Assembly (NCBI GenBank): GCA_028583405.1
Contig: CM053252.1
Coordinates: forward strand, 37,414,240-37,478,239
Direction of reading: 5' to 3'
From: Pogonophryne albipinna
Lineage: Eukaryota; Chordata; Actinopteri; Perciformes; Artedidraconidae
DNA: 64,000 nucleotides
Below are positions 35,331-48,458 of the stretch, one piece after another (positions within the stretch are counted from its first letter, which is position 1; each line of letters starts with the position of its first letter). Below the pieces are notes generated by a model. It was not told the DNA's origin. It did no database searches and saw only the letters and a list, made by a program, of their open reading frames with translations. Position numbers and translations under genes: made by a program.

Positions 35331-35683
35331 CACACACACACACACACAAACTTTGTATTGTATTATTGTATTGTATGAGAGGTTCCAGGTTGAATTGAGG
35401 CGGACATTTTTAATGTTCAGAGGTTGTTATGTTTAATATTCATGAGAATATTTGTCATTGATCAAATGATAATAAACAAACATTTGCATAGAGCATATTT
35501 GTCCACTCATATGTTGATAAGAGTATTAAAAACTTGAAAAATATCCCTCTAAGGAACATTTAGAACAGATAAAAAATGTGCGATTAAGTTGCGATTAATC
35601 GCGATTAACTATGGACAATCATGCGATTAATCGCGATTACATATTTTATTTTATTTTAATCGACTGACAGCCCTAATATATAT

Positions 35684-35985
35684 ATATATATATATATATA
35701 TTTACTGTGCTTTTTTTGGACTATTCAACGCTCCCTTTGTCCTCTGCCTGTTCGTCTTGTTTCATGTGCAGTCAGAGAGCAGGAGTTTGAGGCCAAGAAC
35801 CTTGTTGTTATTTAGCCCTATGTATTTGCAATTTGCTTTTGCTATGTTTTGCCCTTAAGAGTGATTATTTTGTTCTTCTTTAAGTAAAGACTTTTAGATT
35901 TTTGAACTTTGAGTCATTGCATTTGAGACCAAGTATTTGTGTCGCATCCCCAACATATTTACTTACATCTTTCTCTACTGGCATT
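35684..35985. other. no gene seen
   Basis: AT-repeat remainder then unassigned sequence. Confidence 0.4.
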
Positions 35986-35989
35986 GCCA

Positions 35990-36118
35990 ACAATGTGTGA
36001 ATGAGTGAGTATGTTGATCACTGCTGATGAGCAGGAGGTATGAACATGTCAGTGAATTGGTGAATGCCAGCTCCTGCTCAAAGACTAGAAAAGCACTATA
36101 TAAATGCATTTACCATAT
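35990..36118 (+). repeat. LINE/SINE 3' tail
   Basis: GTGTGAATGAGTGAGTATG leading to AAAGCACTATATAAATGCATT, the form of 3' tails of L2/CR1-group LINEs and the SINEs that borrow them in fish. Confidence 0.55.
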
Positions 36119-37446
36119 AGTATTCAACCATGTTCCTGGATGTATTTTAGGACACAGATTTGCTTCTTGTAATTTTAAGAAGCAAAGTTCTTGAAGTAGC
36201 TGGTAGGAAAACGCATTTCAGCACTTTTTCTTCTAACAGAAAGACCAGGGGGGAGGTGTGCACATTAATATGATAGGAGAGAATTTGAGGCCAGGAAGAT
36301 GATGAAAAATAAAGCAACCCGACTTCCTGCTGGCTTAGTGGACTCAGGAGCAAACCACACCATTCCAGTCTTTCCCGTCATTTCCTCTGTCTCCTCTCTC
36401 ACACTCAAACACACACAGCTGCATTTTTTTTCTCCGACAAATACATTTCCAGTCATTACCAGAATCAGGAGCAGATGCCTTTTTTTCCCAAATTTGTTAT
36501 TTTCTTTGAAATGTTTGAATGTGATCCAACACAAAAAGTAATTATTAAATGCCTAGAATATAACCAGAATTGTTGAATCTTTTTTCTCTATCCTGGTAAT
36601 CTCTAAATCATGAAACACTCAATAAATGATTACTTCAATGAATTCAGTGAATAGCTTTTTTTGGAACATCCAGAACTCGTCTCCATGTGGATTTCAGCTC
36701 TAAAAACACTCAACAGCAGAGTTTCTAAGCGTCATTCAGGACAGGAAGTACATCTTGGGGGTCTGAAATCCCACCAAGCTGCCTAAAGTACGGAGCCCTG
36801 GAGGGTTCACAGAGAGAAAAATAAATAAAACGAGGCCACATTTTATTAATTTGTGCGCATGAGATGTCATTCGTGGCCTCAATTGAAATGAAACGAGGCC
36901 ACGCTTTATTAATTTGTGCTCACGATATACTTTCTCGTTCACACAAGATACTTTCTTATGGTTAGAAACTGCCCGATTATTACGCCATATTATTAGTTTT
37001 ATGAAGAAGATGTCCGGTCGCCAGGGCGTGTTTGTGTGTATGTTTGTGTGTGTGTCTGTGTCTGTGTGTGTGTATGTGTGGGCATTTGTTTTCAGAAGAT
37101 ATTATGATAGTGGCGTTCGTTCCGGTGCACTCCGACAGCATTTAGCACGAGCCTACATCGAGATTAAGATTAAACAAACTTCTTTCACATGGGAATACAC
37201 ATATGGAGTTAGCCAGATGTGTGTAAATTACTGTTCATGGTCATTTGAAAACAAATGCCGGTGTCGGACACACACATACACCAAACACACACACACACAC
37301 ATCATGTAGCATTTCACGTTTCCATAGCAACAACAACTTCCTGTCAACAGCGTAAACTTGCCTTCAAAATAAAAGCATCTAAATAAAACAGAAAGTTAAC
37401 CTAAATTACATGTAAGACATATACAACTGCAACGAAAGTAAGAGGT
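36119..37446. other. no gene seen
   Basis: Unassigned. Two copies of a roughly 40-bp AAACGAGGCCAC...TTTATTAATTTGTG block lie at 36827-36860 and 36891-36920. Short CA/GT runs near 37040 and 37288. Confidence 0.4.
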
Positions 37447-38255
<809 letters not shown>

Positions 38256-38269
38256 TACTCTTTTAATTT

Positions 38270-38365
38270 CAAATTATGTGAAATGCCTTGTTTTGCTTTA
38301 TGCTGCTGCAACAAAAATAATTCCCAATTTGGGATCAATAAAGTACATTTTATCTTGTCTTTTCT
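38270..38365 (+). repeat. LINE 3' tail
   Basis: TGCTGCTGCAACAAAAATAA then TTTGGGATCAATAAAGTA, a common fish LINE 3' end. Confidence 0.5.
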
Positions 38366-39480
38366 TATAATGCAGTAATTCTAACGCAATGCAAACACCG
38401 CAGCTACACACACGTTCAGATTCAGTCTCCACAGGTGGGATTGGAGACAAATGGAGAGGGCATGCATGAGCCAGGCTCAGTTCAATAGGGTTTGAAAATG
38501 TCAAAGGAACGTATGTCTATGAAACGCATTCCAACACCAGAGGGGAAGCAGACCGGGGGATTTGTCTTGGTCTAGTCTGGCGTTACTGTGACCTCAGTGA
38601 CACTGCAATATGAGCTTAACATATTAGAAGTACGATGCATTCCATAGGTTATCATAGGATAGTGTGGGAATATGAGGGGTGAACTGAATTTCTGCTGATT
38701 ACATTTTTTCAATTTTGTGCCGTATATATGCAGCTTCAGTGGGCCCCCCACACATTTTAATGGTAGGGTGCTTTTCCATAAGGAGAGAGAAGTACATGAA
38801 GTAACGATAAGTGTTCATTATAACTAATGGTATGTGATAATAATTTATCTGTTGCTTTAGACTCTACGAGGAGGTTGGTTGAGGAGTATGTGCCCTAGGG
38901 AGCAGTTATTCTGTAGATGTGGAGAGCTGATAAGAACAGCTGATAAGAGTGACATCCACAGACAAAGGCAGCAGGAAATTATGATTAAGCATGCCTGAGA
39001 GGAGTGAATGACAGGATGTATGAGAAATAAACTATAGGCCTAAGCATTAAATAGAAGCCTTCCTGACTGAAGAATGGCCAACAGTAAAAAAAACAAAAAC
39101 AAAACAGACAGAAGAAATAAACTTGAAGAAACAACACAGTAAATAGGAACATATAGATCCAGAAATGTAAACTTCAAAAAGGTAAGGAAAGAAAACACAC
39201 GCTGTGATATTATAACAGGAAGCCCGCTGGCTTTCTTGTGTCCTTAATAGATGGAGTCAGTTCGGCTGGAGTTCAGCCCCACGTAGAAAAAATGGGCTGT
39301 AGAACAATTACCACAGAGTAGAAAGAAGAAAATAGCCAATAAAAGTAGACATTGATACGGCTTTTTCCAATTGACATACACTAGGAAAGAGACTTCTGTA
39401 AATCAGGGGATATTCTTTTTAACAAACTGCCCAGTACAAACACTTGCATAGCCCTAATTTAAATCATGACATCCTATTAA
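38366..39480. other. no gene seen
   Basis: Unassigned sequence. No motif recognised. Confidence 0.4.
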
Positions 39481-39489
39481 AAAGACTAG

Positions 39490-40025
39490 AGCTTTGAATT
39501 GGCATGAAGGGAACCGCTGGTTAAGGTCCTACCTAAAAGGTGTACGATCCTTGTTCCGAATAATCCAGCTTCCCCGAAATGCATTTTTAGTGTCAGTCTA
39601 CGCCGGGAGCTTTAGTCGTGGCTGTCCCTGTCACTGTGGTCCTGCCTGACGCTCACCTTACTACTTCTTTGATGGCTCCCACAGGATTGTTGACATCCAC
39701 CTGGAGCGATCTTCTTATTTATAGAAACATGTATTTTCAAGCATTTGGACTACCTATGTTGTAAATGTATTATCTTTTCAATTTACACACGACACATCCA
39801 TTGCACATCCGTCCGTCCTGGGAGAGGGATCCCTCTCGTTGCTCTCCCTGAGGTTTCTTCCATTTTCCCCCATTAACTGTGGGGTTTCTTTGGAAGTTCT
39901 GACTTGTCCGATGTGAGGGTCTAAGGACAGAGGGTGTTGTATTCATATTCTGTACAGACTGTAAATTCCACTGAGACTAATGTAAAATGTGTGATATTGG
40001 GCTATATAAATAACCTTTCATTGTA
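39490..40025 (+). mobile_element. deleted copy of the L2-type LINE
   Basis: About 39495-39570 translates to RWLRSYLKG followed by decayed sequence, like the RT segment before the palm. From 39596 it jumps to the same 3' UTR as 30815-31330 (CTACGCCGGGA, GTCCTGGGAGAGGGATCCCT, GTGAGGGTCTAAGGACAGAG). Most of the RT is missing. Confidence 0.6.
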
Positions 40026-40560
40026 TGATCATAATGCTGTATCCAGTCCTATTCATACATCCACTCTTTCATTTTCCTCAACAGATGCAGGGCAAGACAC
40101 GATATGAAGTTTGCTTGGGCCTTAAGGAGTTGTAAAATGTATTCACTGACAACATTCCCTGCCTAGATAAAGCCAAGCATGGCGCTGCCAAGTAATTAGT
40201 GGGCCATTGAACCATTGAACCCAGCCTGGTATCAATGTAGTACAGTGATACAACAATAACACCTTATCTGCAACAAGGTGCTCTCATCCAAAAATATATA
40301 TTTGTTTTAACAATGATTGGTACATTTTTCTTAAAGGCACAGACAGATTATTGTCCTGCAGAAAGGAGCACTATAGCCTACTTTGATACTGTTAGTTTTG
40401 GTGATGGCAGTGGACCTGAATAGCCTGTGTCTTTTATGTTCTTTGGACCTACTGAACAATGAGTCGAGACAGTGGCCAAATGTAACAAGCTAAATAATTC
40501 AGCGACGGACCAGCATGACATGACCTGCTCAGCTGAAGCTCTGAAGTCTCATTAGCACCA
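40026..40560. other. no gene seen
   Basis: Unassigned sequence. Confidence 0.4.
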
Positions 40561-40567
40561 CAGAGGA

Positions 40568-41002
40568 TCATATTACTGCCAGCCTCAGCAGCCTGGCTTC
40601 TCCACTGATTGGGGGATATACATATGTGATGCCCTGCTGGATGGTGGCACCGTCAGTGCCCAGTATCCACTGCAACCACTCCTGTTCCTGTGAGGCAAGG
40701 TGGGGTGGGATAGTGGTGAAACCAACTTTCTGGTTAACAGGGGGCAGAGTCATATGCACTGATCCTTTGGTTCTGAAGTATGTGTGCATCTCACTTGCAC
40801 ACACAATATATGAAGCATGTTTGTTCTTATTGAAGGGTGAAGTCAGAAACAGTGACCTGGAACCCCACCACTGTGTTTGCAGATAGCTTGTGCCCTTGTG
40901 TACAAGCAGTACTGCCACACCATATGTGGAAGGTGGAGAGGGCATGTTTGACAGACCCCCCTCTTCCTCTGCTGCAGCCAGGACAGCCTCTTCTGCCTTC
41001 AC
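40568..41002 (-). other. 144-codon open frame, unrecognised
   Basis: An open minus-strand stretch running from a TGA just upstream (41005-41003) to its stop near 40568. It has no ATG start: the first codon is GTG, and the first ATG gives NMPSPPST. The translation contains TKGSVHMTLPPVNQKVGFTT and QEWLQWILGTDGATIQQG. I do not recognise a family. It ends 11 bp from the hAT insertion at 41014. It could be a remnant exon, a piece of an unknown transposon, or a chance open frame. Confidence 0.2.
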
Positions 41003-41005
41003 TCA

Positions 41006-41788
41006 TTCAGGACCAGAGTTGGGTGTAACGCGTTACAAAGTAACGCGTTACTGTAATAATATTACTTTGTCGGTAACGGAGTAGTGTAACGCGCTACTTT
41101 TATAATTCAGTAGTCACACTACAGTTACTAACATTGCCCCGACACGCGTTACTTCGTTACTTACTAAAATCAGTCATAATCAAACCTCAACAAACACCTG
41201 CAAAGAACACATGCTAAGGTGAAGCTAACGCACAGCTATTTGTTGTTTGTTTATATCACGTAGTCTGTTCTTCTTCTCTGTTTTCCGGTTGTTGCCTCTT
41301 TTGAATGACGAATACACACTACCGCCGCCTGCTGGTAAGGAGAGTTATTGCCACTCACGCATGCGCAGTTCGTACGTGCTCGGCTGAAGTCTTTGCGGTG
41401 TGCTCCAGTCTGGTTCCAGTGCAACACATGGCCAACACGCAGGGAACACGCCGACGCGACAGCGTGAGCAGAGATAGACTGAAATATACAGATAGCAGGA
41501 GACAGAGGACAGCCACGGTCAGATAGGAAAACATTCAGGATCTGGATCAGTCTTATGCGACAATGGAAACTGAACTAAAGAGAACATTTGAAACTTTAGC
41601 AGTCTGCGTGATCTGCCTGCAGGGAGGGGCGGGCCGGCCCTGCAAGTAAAGTAACGAGTAAAGTAACGAGTAAAGTAACGAGTTACTTTATGTAGAGAGT
41701 AACGAAGTAGTGTAATATATTACTTTTTTTTAAAGTAATATGTAATATATTACTTTTTTTTAGTAACGACCCCATCTCTGTTCAGGAC
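41006..41788. mobile_element. non-autonomous hAT
   Basis: Body 41014-41780 begins CAGAGTTGGGTGTAACGCG and ends AACGACCCCATCTCTG, flanked by the exact 8-bp direct repeat TTCAGGAC (41006-41013 and 41781-41788). Many GTAACG/CGTTAC motifs lie near both ends. This is a common fish hAT type. No transposase inside. Confidence 0.9.
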
Positions 41789-41941
41789 ACACACAGGTTA
41801 GAAATGCACACACGGATGTGAATTGTTAAGAGAGCTCAGGTCACTAACCAAGTGGATAGAAACAAAACAAACAACTAAAAGCATAATCGACCTGATGGGT
41901 GCGGCAGGTGAACTGTCTTCTTGACCTTCATGTCCTCTCTC

Positions 41942-41946
41942 ACACA

Positions 41947-42013
<67 letters not shown>
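41942..42013. repeat. (CA)n microsatellite
   Basis: About 36 CA units with one early interruption. Confidence 0.95.
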
Positions 42014-42015
<2 letters not shown>

Positions 42016-42384
42016 CCAAGTAACAGAAAAGTAACTTCTCAGTTTCATTGCTTTTCCTTGCCTCGTAACACTTGTTTTCCCTCCGCAGAAATCAATAACC
42101 AGAGTCTGCTCCTCTCTCTGGTGGTTGAGGTAACTCAGTGGAACGAGGTGAGGCCTGGTTCAAAAGAATAAGGATGTTTCTATTTAGTATAAAGTTGGAG
42201 CTCGAGGACTTTACAGTAAGTGCTGAGACTGAACCTGTGAAACAAGGAGAAAAGTGGAACAAGCTCTCTACAAACACATGCAGCCTGGAAACAACGTTTT
42301 GCCTTAGACTTCCGCCAATCGTAGACCAGGCTGAACTATTTAGAGCACCGGTGAATGTTCAACACATTACCTGATCCCTCTTTA

Positions 42385-42910
42385 AAGGGGCCCTATTATA
42401 CTCATTTTCAGGTTAACATTTGTATTTGTATGCCTCTCCTGTGACATGTCTCCATGATTTAATGTTCAAAAAGCTCTTTATTTTTCTCTGCTGCAGCACC
42501 TCTTTTCACCCTCTGTCTGAAACCAGAGCCCAGTCTGCTCTGATTGGTTAGCTGGAAAGCTCTGTTGTGATTGGGCAACCGATTAGAGATGTCCCAACTC
42601 TTAGCCTATCACATACAATGTGTTGGAGCGCTTACCAATAGAAGTGCAATTGATACATAGTGATGTCACTATGTTCCGAAAGTAAACAATGGAGACCAGG
42701 GGCGAGTTTCTCTCACAAACTCTCTCTGGAAGAAACGTTGGGATTGTAGCCTTTGCAGACCATTTACATGTTCAAAAACCTATAGAACACACTGCAGGAA
42801 AGGGTTTGAATGTCAATCCTCCACCAGGTGCATTTTCTGAGAATAATATCAAACATGTATTAAATTGACATATGCTAACAAGTTTTCATTTGACAGTGTA
42901 TGCTACAGCG
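42385..42910 (+). repeat. dispersed fish repeat
   Basis: AAAGGGGCCCTATTATACTC then TCATTTTCAGGTTAA, with TGATTGGTTAGCTGGAAAGC further on. I recognise this as a widely dispersed repeat of teleost genomes. The right limit is uncertain. Confidence 0.45.
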
Positions 42911-44165
42911 TTATCAGTAGACCAGGGAGGAAGTGGTTTGAAAAATTGGCAAATTGAGCCTGAAAATATAATCTACTGATAAAAAAGTGGTGCAGAAATT
43001 AGTCCCAAACCTTCAAAGTCAATGTTTTTTTTCAAAATGGCGGTTGCTAACAAGCGGCTGAATGAGGCTACAACATACTTCAACACTGCACCACTCCATA
43101 GGAAGACACATTAGGCTCATCTGGCTTCACTGCAGCTTTGTAAGACCCTTTTAAGACCTCTACAAAGAAAAATGTAATGTTTCACATCAGAACGCTTGCA
43201 CTTCCGCTTGTAATCAATACGAACATTAATATGGATCGTTTCTCCATACAGCTATGTATGTGCGAAATGTGAAAATATTAAATTACCATCAACAATATGG
43301 AATCTTCTTTTTCAAACGTGTCTTTATCTTAAATATGCCACCATTGTTCCATATTAAGCGTCTTTGGGTTCAAGAAAAGCGCTATAGAAATCAAATGTAT
43401 TATTATTATTATATTGAGTACTTGGAGTAAGTTACCCAGTGGTTTGCCCAAAGCATTCCACATTGGGTGGAATAGGTCATGTGGATAAAAAGGCAGAACT
43501 GGACCTGTCAGAGGTGGGACATTCCAGAGAGCCATGGGGTATTTGGTGGAAAACAGCTCCCTCTTCTGGCATTACCTAAATATTGAGGCTCGTGTTTGTA
43601 TTTGAGACAAGACATGGGCTCGTTGGACGGCAAGAACAGGACAGGTTATCACAATGTCTCTCTGGGTTTTTCATTTCCTTTGGACCCTGGTCTTCACTTT
43701 AAAAAACAAAAGAAAGATTATGCAATCTGACTATCACGCTGAGGTCTTCACCAATCATTAATTATTTTAAGTCGAGGCTAAGAACACAACTTCTTTCAGC
43801 TGCTTACTCAGAAGTATGTTTACTTATTTTAGCACCTACTGTATTTACAATGTCATTTTTAAACTATTCTGTATCTCTTTTATGCATGGTTTTTAGGAAT
43901 CAGTTATTCCATTATGTTTATTTATTGTGTTCCTTTCTTTTGTCTTCTTATTAAGAGTTAATGATGATATAAATAAAGCACTTTGAATTGCCTCTGTGTC
44001 TGAAAATGTGCTATATCAATAAACGTACCTTACCTATGAGTGAATTCATCCTGACAAACAGACAACATAAAAAGGTCCCGCAGCTCAGGCAGAAATCACT
44101 CAGCAAGACATCCATTTTCTGCTGCTGAACAATGTTTTAACTTATGTTTTTATGAATTTTTACTC
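42911..44165. other. no gene; LINE-like tails
   Basis: Two short tails: about 43360-43415 (GCGCTATAGAAATCAAATG, then ATT repeats) and 43960-44030 (AAAGCACTTTGAATTGCC, GTGCTATATCAATAAA). Otherwise unassigned. Confidence 0.4.
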
Positions 44166-44169
44166 TCTA

Positions 44170-44213
44170 CAGTGTCTTTGAGTTTCTCGAAAAGCGCTCT
44201 ATAAATAAAATGC

Positions 44214-44240
<27 letters not shown>
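44170..44240 (+). repeat. LINE/SINE tail with (ATT)n
   Basis: GAAAAGCGCTCTATAAATAA then about nine ATT units. Confidence 0.6.
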
Positions 44241-44246
<6 letters not shown>

Positions 44247-46740
44247 TGTCCATAGATTACACCTTTCAAACAATACATTCTGCTCTGCAGTGCTGCCCAC
44301 ATGGACTAAACTTCTTTAAAAATTCCACATTGGAACCAAACACAGGGTGGTATGTAAACTACATTCGCACAACACAATGGTCAGCACCGACCTTCCTCTC
44401 CTGCAGGGAAACTCCTTGGGGTATTTAAAGTGAGTAAAGAAAATAAGTTGACACCAGGCTGAACAGTACAGGTTAGTGGATAGTGATCTGGGTGTGGTGA
44501 CTTGTGGTTGGGCGTGATCTGAAAAGTGCTCTGTTGCAGAGGGTTAGGGTCCTTAACTAAAACACACTGAAACCACTAGAGGTCAGCCAAGACAATATGT
44601 TCAGGTATGTTGCTCCTGAAGAAGTCCACAATGAAGCCTTTTCAGAACCAGAATCAGCTCCTGGTTCAGATCGTACCAGGCCATAGGGACACGGCTGCTG
44701 AGCTTCCGACTTAGCCTTTTGCAATTCTCCTTCTTGGTTTGGTTCTAAAAACTTCAACATATTTTAGAGGACCAGTAGAAGAGACAAAATTACTCACCAC
44801 TTTTCACCAGCACGTTTACCCGGGGAAGGTGTTCACCTTCATCACAAAAGCAGGAATTTGGTGACCTCTTTCGGACCATGAAGTTTGAGGAACAGGAAGT
44901 GGAGACGAGGCAGGAGACTTCATGCCACAGGAAAAAACTTAATTTTTAGGTTTTGCGAGGCAAGGCCAACAGAACTTCACGATACCCAACATACAAGGAT
45001 CCAACAATGACTCAAGAGAAAAACCAAGACTTAAATCTGAACTAATTATGGGATGAAGTGCAGGAGAACAGGTGGTTGCAGGGCTGATGGGGAACAGTTA
45101 GAACTAGTCAGGCCAGGACAGACAATCAAAACAGGCGGGAAACACATAAAGACAGGAATTAAAGAGAAACATAAAACTGAAACTTTAAAACAGAGGGAAA
45201 AAGGTAATACATGCTTGAATTTACGCTTAAAAAATTGATAAAAATCATGAAACTGTTAATATGTGGAAATTATCCTGCTGGACAAAATGTGTAAATATCA
45301 TAAATGTGTATTCGCTACATTTGACTCACTGAAATGCTATTGACGAGAGGGTGAATAGTATTAGCATTAACACCTTTGTAAGGTGATAATATGTTGTGTA
45401 GATTCATGAATTTAATATTAATATTACATTGTAAAAATATAATTATGGCTACATAAATGTACTTTAATATCTCTGTAGATGGGCTGGCCAAAACAAATGG
45501 ACAGATTTGGAGTAAAGCAAAAGCTATGAATCACCAAAGTCAAAAAGTCTCATGTTCTCATATGTGCTCAAAGCTCCTTCAACCCACTAATTTGCCCCCT
45601 GAGGAAAACAGGACAAGAGGGAGAGAGTGGAAGAGTGTTACAGTGAAGGGGCCACACTTTTCCCAGAAGTAGGTGAAGGACCCCTCTCTCACTCTTCAGA
45701 CTAATGAGAGAGAACGAAGGCAGAGCTAGAGTAAAGCAGCTACAGCGCCTCACATTGTGACGTTGTCATCTACCACCTCCACTGGAACCTCTGCAGAACA
45801 ACAGAGGGGGCAGAGGGGCCGACACACTCTCACTAATGTCTCACCCACTGCTTACGGTTTTTCTGTATGGTATTATTCTCATTGTTAACAAGGATCATAA
45901 CATTCGTAACGTACTAATTATAGCCGTTAGCTGCTGTGTTCCCCACTGTATGGACACACTGCTGATGAGGCCTAACATGTAGTTTGTCCTGAGGCCGGCA
46001 GTGGAGGAAAGGTCACGGGCCGTTAGAATCTAAAGGGGTCATTTCCTGTCCTGATAGCATGAGACTGTCTAATTATCAGAGCTTCCACAGTGAGTAGATC
46101 TTGTGGATAAAGCCTAAAGGTTTGTAGAGGGAAAACTGAACTTTGGGGAAATTAGGTTATTTTAGGTTAAGAGGAACTTTCCGTGTCCCCTATCTCGCCT
46201 AAATTATGTTAGCGTGTTTTCTGAAGTCAGTCTGCTGTAGCTGATCACACAATACAGATGTTTACTGTGTTGGGGGAGGTATTTACATCCTTTACAAGTC
46301 AAAGGACGAATATCTCCTTGTACAAAATACAGAAAAAATTGATAAAGTGTAATTAAGTAATACTATTGTAAATAAAATTAAAAAGTAACACAATGTAGAA
46401 ATGTCTAAAATAAAAACAATCATAAAACTCAAATGTACTCAAAGTACATACAAACATTTTTTATTAATCGTCCAGCTGTATCATCAATAAACTGTAATTA
46501 AATGTATTACAAAACATTATATTTTATAAACGGGTGTGTTTTTATGCTAAAATCATTATTATTAACTTGTAAAGCTGTAAGATACATTAAATGAAATAAT
46601 GTATCTCTTTAGAATTGTAGAGAACTATAAAGTGGCTTGAAATGAAAATACTAATAAGTACTTTACATTTGCACGTAAGTACAATACTTGACTTTGGTAC
46701 TTTCACCACTGATAACTGCATACCTGCAGTTTTTCAGATG
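44241..46740. other. no gene seen
   Basis: About 2.5 kb without recognisable coding sequence or known repeat. The open frames at 45053-45238 and 45457-45672 are short, motif-free and unsupported. Confidence 0.4.
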
Positions 46741-46757
46741 AATTGATTTCTCAGCAT

Positions 46758-46838
46758 AATACTGAACTGAATACTGAACTGAATACTGAACATAATACTG
46801 AACTGAACATAATACTGAACTGAACATAATACTGAACT
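46758..46838. repeat. short tandem repeat
   Basis: Several copies of AATACTGAACTGA alternating with AACATAATACTGAACTG. Confidence 0.85.
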
Positions 46839-46844
46839 CACGAG

Positions 46845-46915
46845 GTGGAGTGGTCAGCAGTTCGATCCCCAGCCATCGCAGCCAACATGATGATGTGTCC
46901 TTAGGCCAGATAACT
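46845..46915 (+). repeat. tRNA-derived SINE fragment
   Basis: CAGCAGTTCGATCCCCAGCC carries a Pol III B-box-like core, followed by ATGATGTGTCCTTAGGC, like the body of fish tRNA-derived SINEs. The A box is missing. Confidence 0.45.
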
Positions 46916-47999
46916 TTTGGACAGCATTTTCAAATTCTCATGGCTTTGTGTGGATATAGTCTCCAATGTTAGTTTTCAGTGTCCAGTTTGAGCAACATTT
47001 ACACTGTTCATTTTAATCTGCTAAATATCTCTGTCAAACATTGGGTACAGATTTACTAAACTTTATTTAATTCAGAGTAAAGTATTAATAAAACGAATCC
47101 ATACAAGCCATTTTTATTCTTACTGAACAGAAATTTCGACCAAAACGACAATAAGTTACCGAATCCTTTATCCTTACCGAAACATCCTTTTTAGGAAGCA
47201 TCATCTCATTGGATTTCATTTGATGTCATTTCCTGCTTGGCTGGCGTAAGAACAAAGTCACAGATTGACTGTCCTGCTACTCAGAGGACAAAAACCGTGA
47301 TGACCTTTGACCTCCCGTCATGTGGCTCTACTGTTATTAAGTCACCAGTAGTGAACTCTTTGGTTAATATGTGAACTGTTCACTGTCACGTGGAAGTAAC
47401 GTGTGATGCCGGTCTCTTTAACAAAATAACGTTTTGGACCAATAATATTCAATCTTTGACGTAATATTGACACTTGGTGTGAGTATTGTAAGACTAATAT
47501 AGAGAATCCATTAAGAGTAAGGCAAAAACATAACTACATTTAAATAAAGAACAACTACAGAGAAACATTTATGTTTTCTTTACTAAACCATGTACTGATG
47601 CAAGACCATGTGCATGCAGGGGTTCCTATGGTTACACTAGTTGTTTAATAGAAACAAATGCATAAAAAAAGGACTATCGGCGAAAATATCTAAATTAAAA
47701 CAATTATAATGTATGATGCTGGAGTAAAAGAGAAAACCAGAATTGCTTTCAATCCTGTTGCACAGCCAAGTGTAGTTTAAACTCTCAATTTATTTTTAAT
47801 TCCAGTGGTCACGGCAAATATTTCCAAAGACTTCACATGTGTGCAATTATGCCTAAAACATCTCCATTAGAGCTGAACAATGAATCTAAATTGGTTCAGT
47901 TGATACAATCGCAATGAGTTATTTCTTCCAAATCCTTTATTACCATTACACCATATGTATCTCAACAAAAGGTTGAGATACAGAAACATGTATGCACAC
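46916..47999. other. no gene seen
   Basis: Unassigned AT-rich sequence. Confidence 0.4.
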
Positions 48000-48175
48000 A
48001 CCTTTACACCACCTTATCAGCCAACCCAACTTTTACACAGCTGCAGCAACTACAGGACACCAACCAGCAACAAGCAGCCCTTTGAATGAACTGTGACAAG
48101 GTGTTGTTCTTCCCCCCCCCTCCCTCTGTCGTCTGTCTTCTGGGAACACTAATAGGCTCCATGCAGGGTAATGTG

Positions 48176-48452
48176 ACCAATTGAATCATCCTCGCCCCGG
48201 AGCTGGAGGCTGCAGATCGGAGCAGCACAGAGCGCCGCGCTCAGTCCGGCTCCCACACCAGGAACACGCTCTCCGGGGTGACATCAGTTTCTGCTTGGGA
48301 TTCATCTGGGATTTTACAACCCGTCCTCCAAGGAACTATAGTGACGCTCTTTTTCCAATTGCCTCGGCCCCTTTGCCCACTTGGCAGACCTCAGACCAGC
48401 TCTTGGGTGAAAAGGTCAGAGGGCCCCTGTTTAGCCCTGACCGCAGCTCTAG
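48176..48452 (+). other. candidate promoter and first non-coding exon
   Basis: A local GC-rich patch after kilobases of AT-rich DNA. A CCAAT box (48177-48181) is followed by CG-containing sequence (GAGCGCCGCGCTCAGTCCGG). The patch ends in CTCTAG directly followed by GTGAGTAC, a near-ideal splice donor at 48453. The 91-codon open frame from 48181 has no recognisable domain and reads through the donor, so a 5' UTR exon fits better than a coding gene. No downstream exon was found before the satellite at 52 kb. Chance similarity is possible. Confidence 0.3.
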
Positions 48453-48458
48453 GTGAGT

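Larger units (their letters stand above)
34340..35683 (+). mobile_element. hAT element with nested second hAT
   Basis: Body 34348-35675, ends TAGGGCTGTCA and inverted TGACAGCCCTA, with subterminal TTAACGCG and CGATTAATCGCG motifs. An 8-bp ATATATAT flanks both sides, in line with hAT insertion, although the target is itself an AT repeat. It carries a broken transposase and is interrupted by another element at 34860-35281. Confidence 0.85.

Noticed and set aside
40890..41084. Plus-strand ORFs at 40626-41084
   Set aside because: They run across the hAT insertion boundary or shadow the minus frame and show no domain.
46845..46915. tRNA gene
   Set aside because: Only a B-box-like stretch is present; no cloverleaf or A box, so a SINE fragment fits better.
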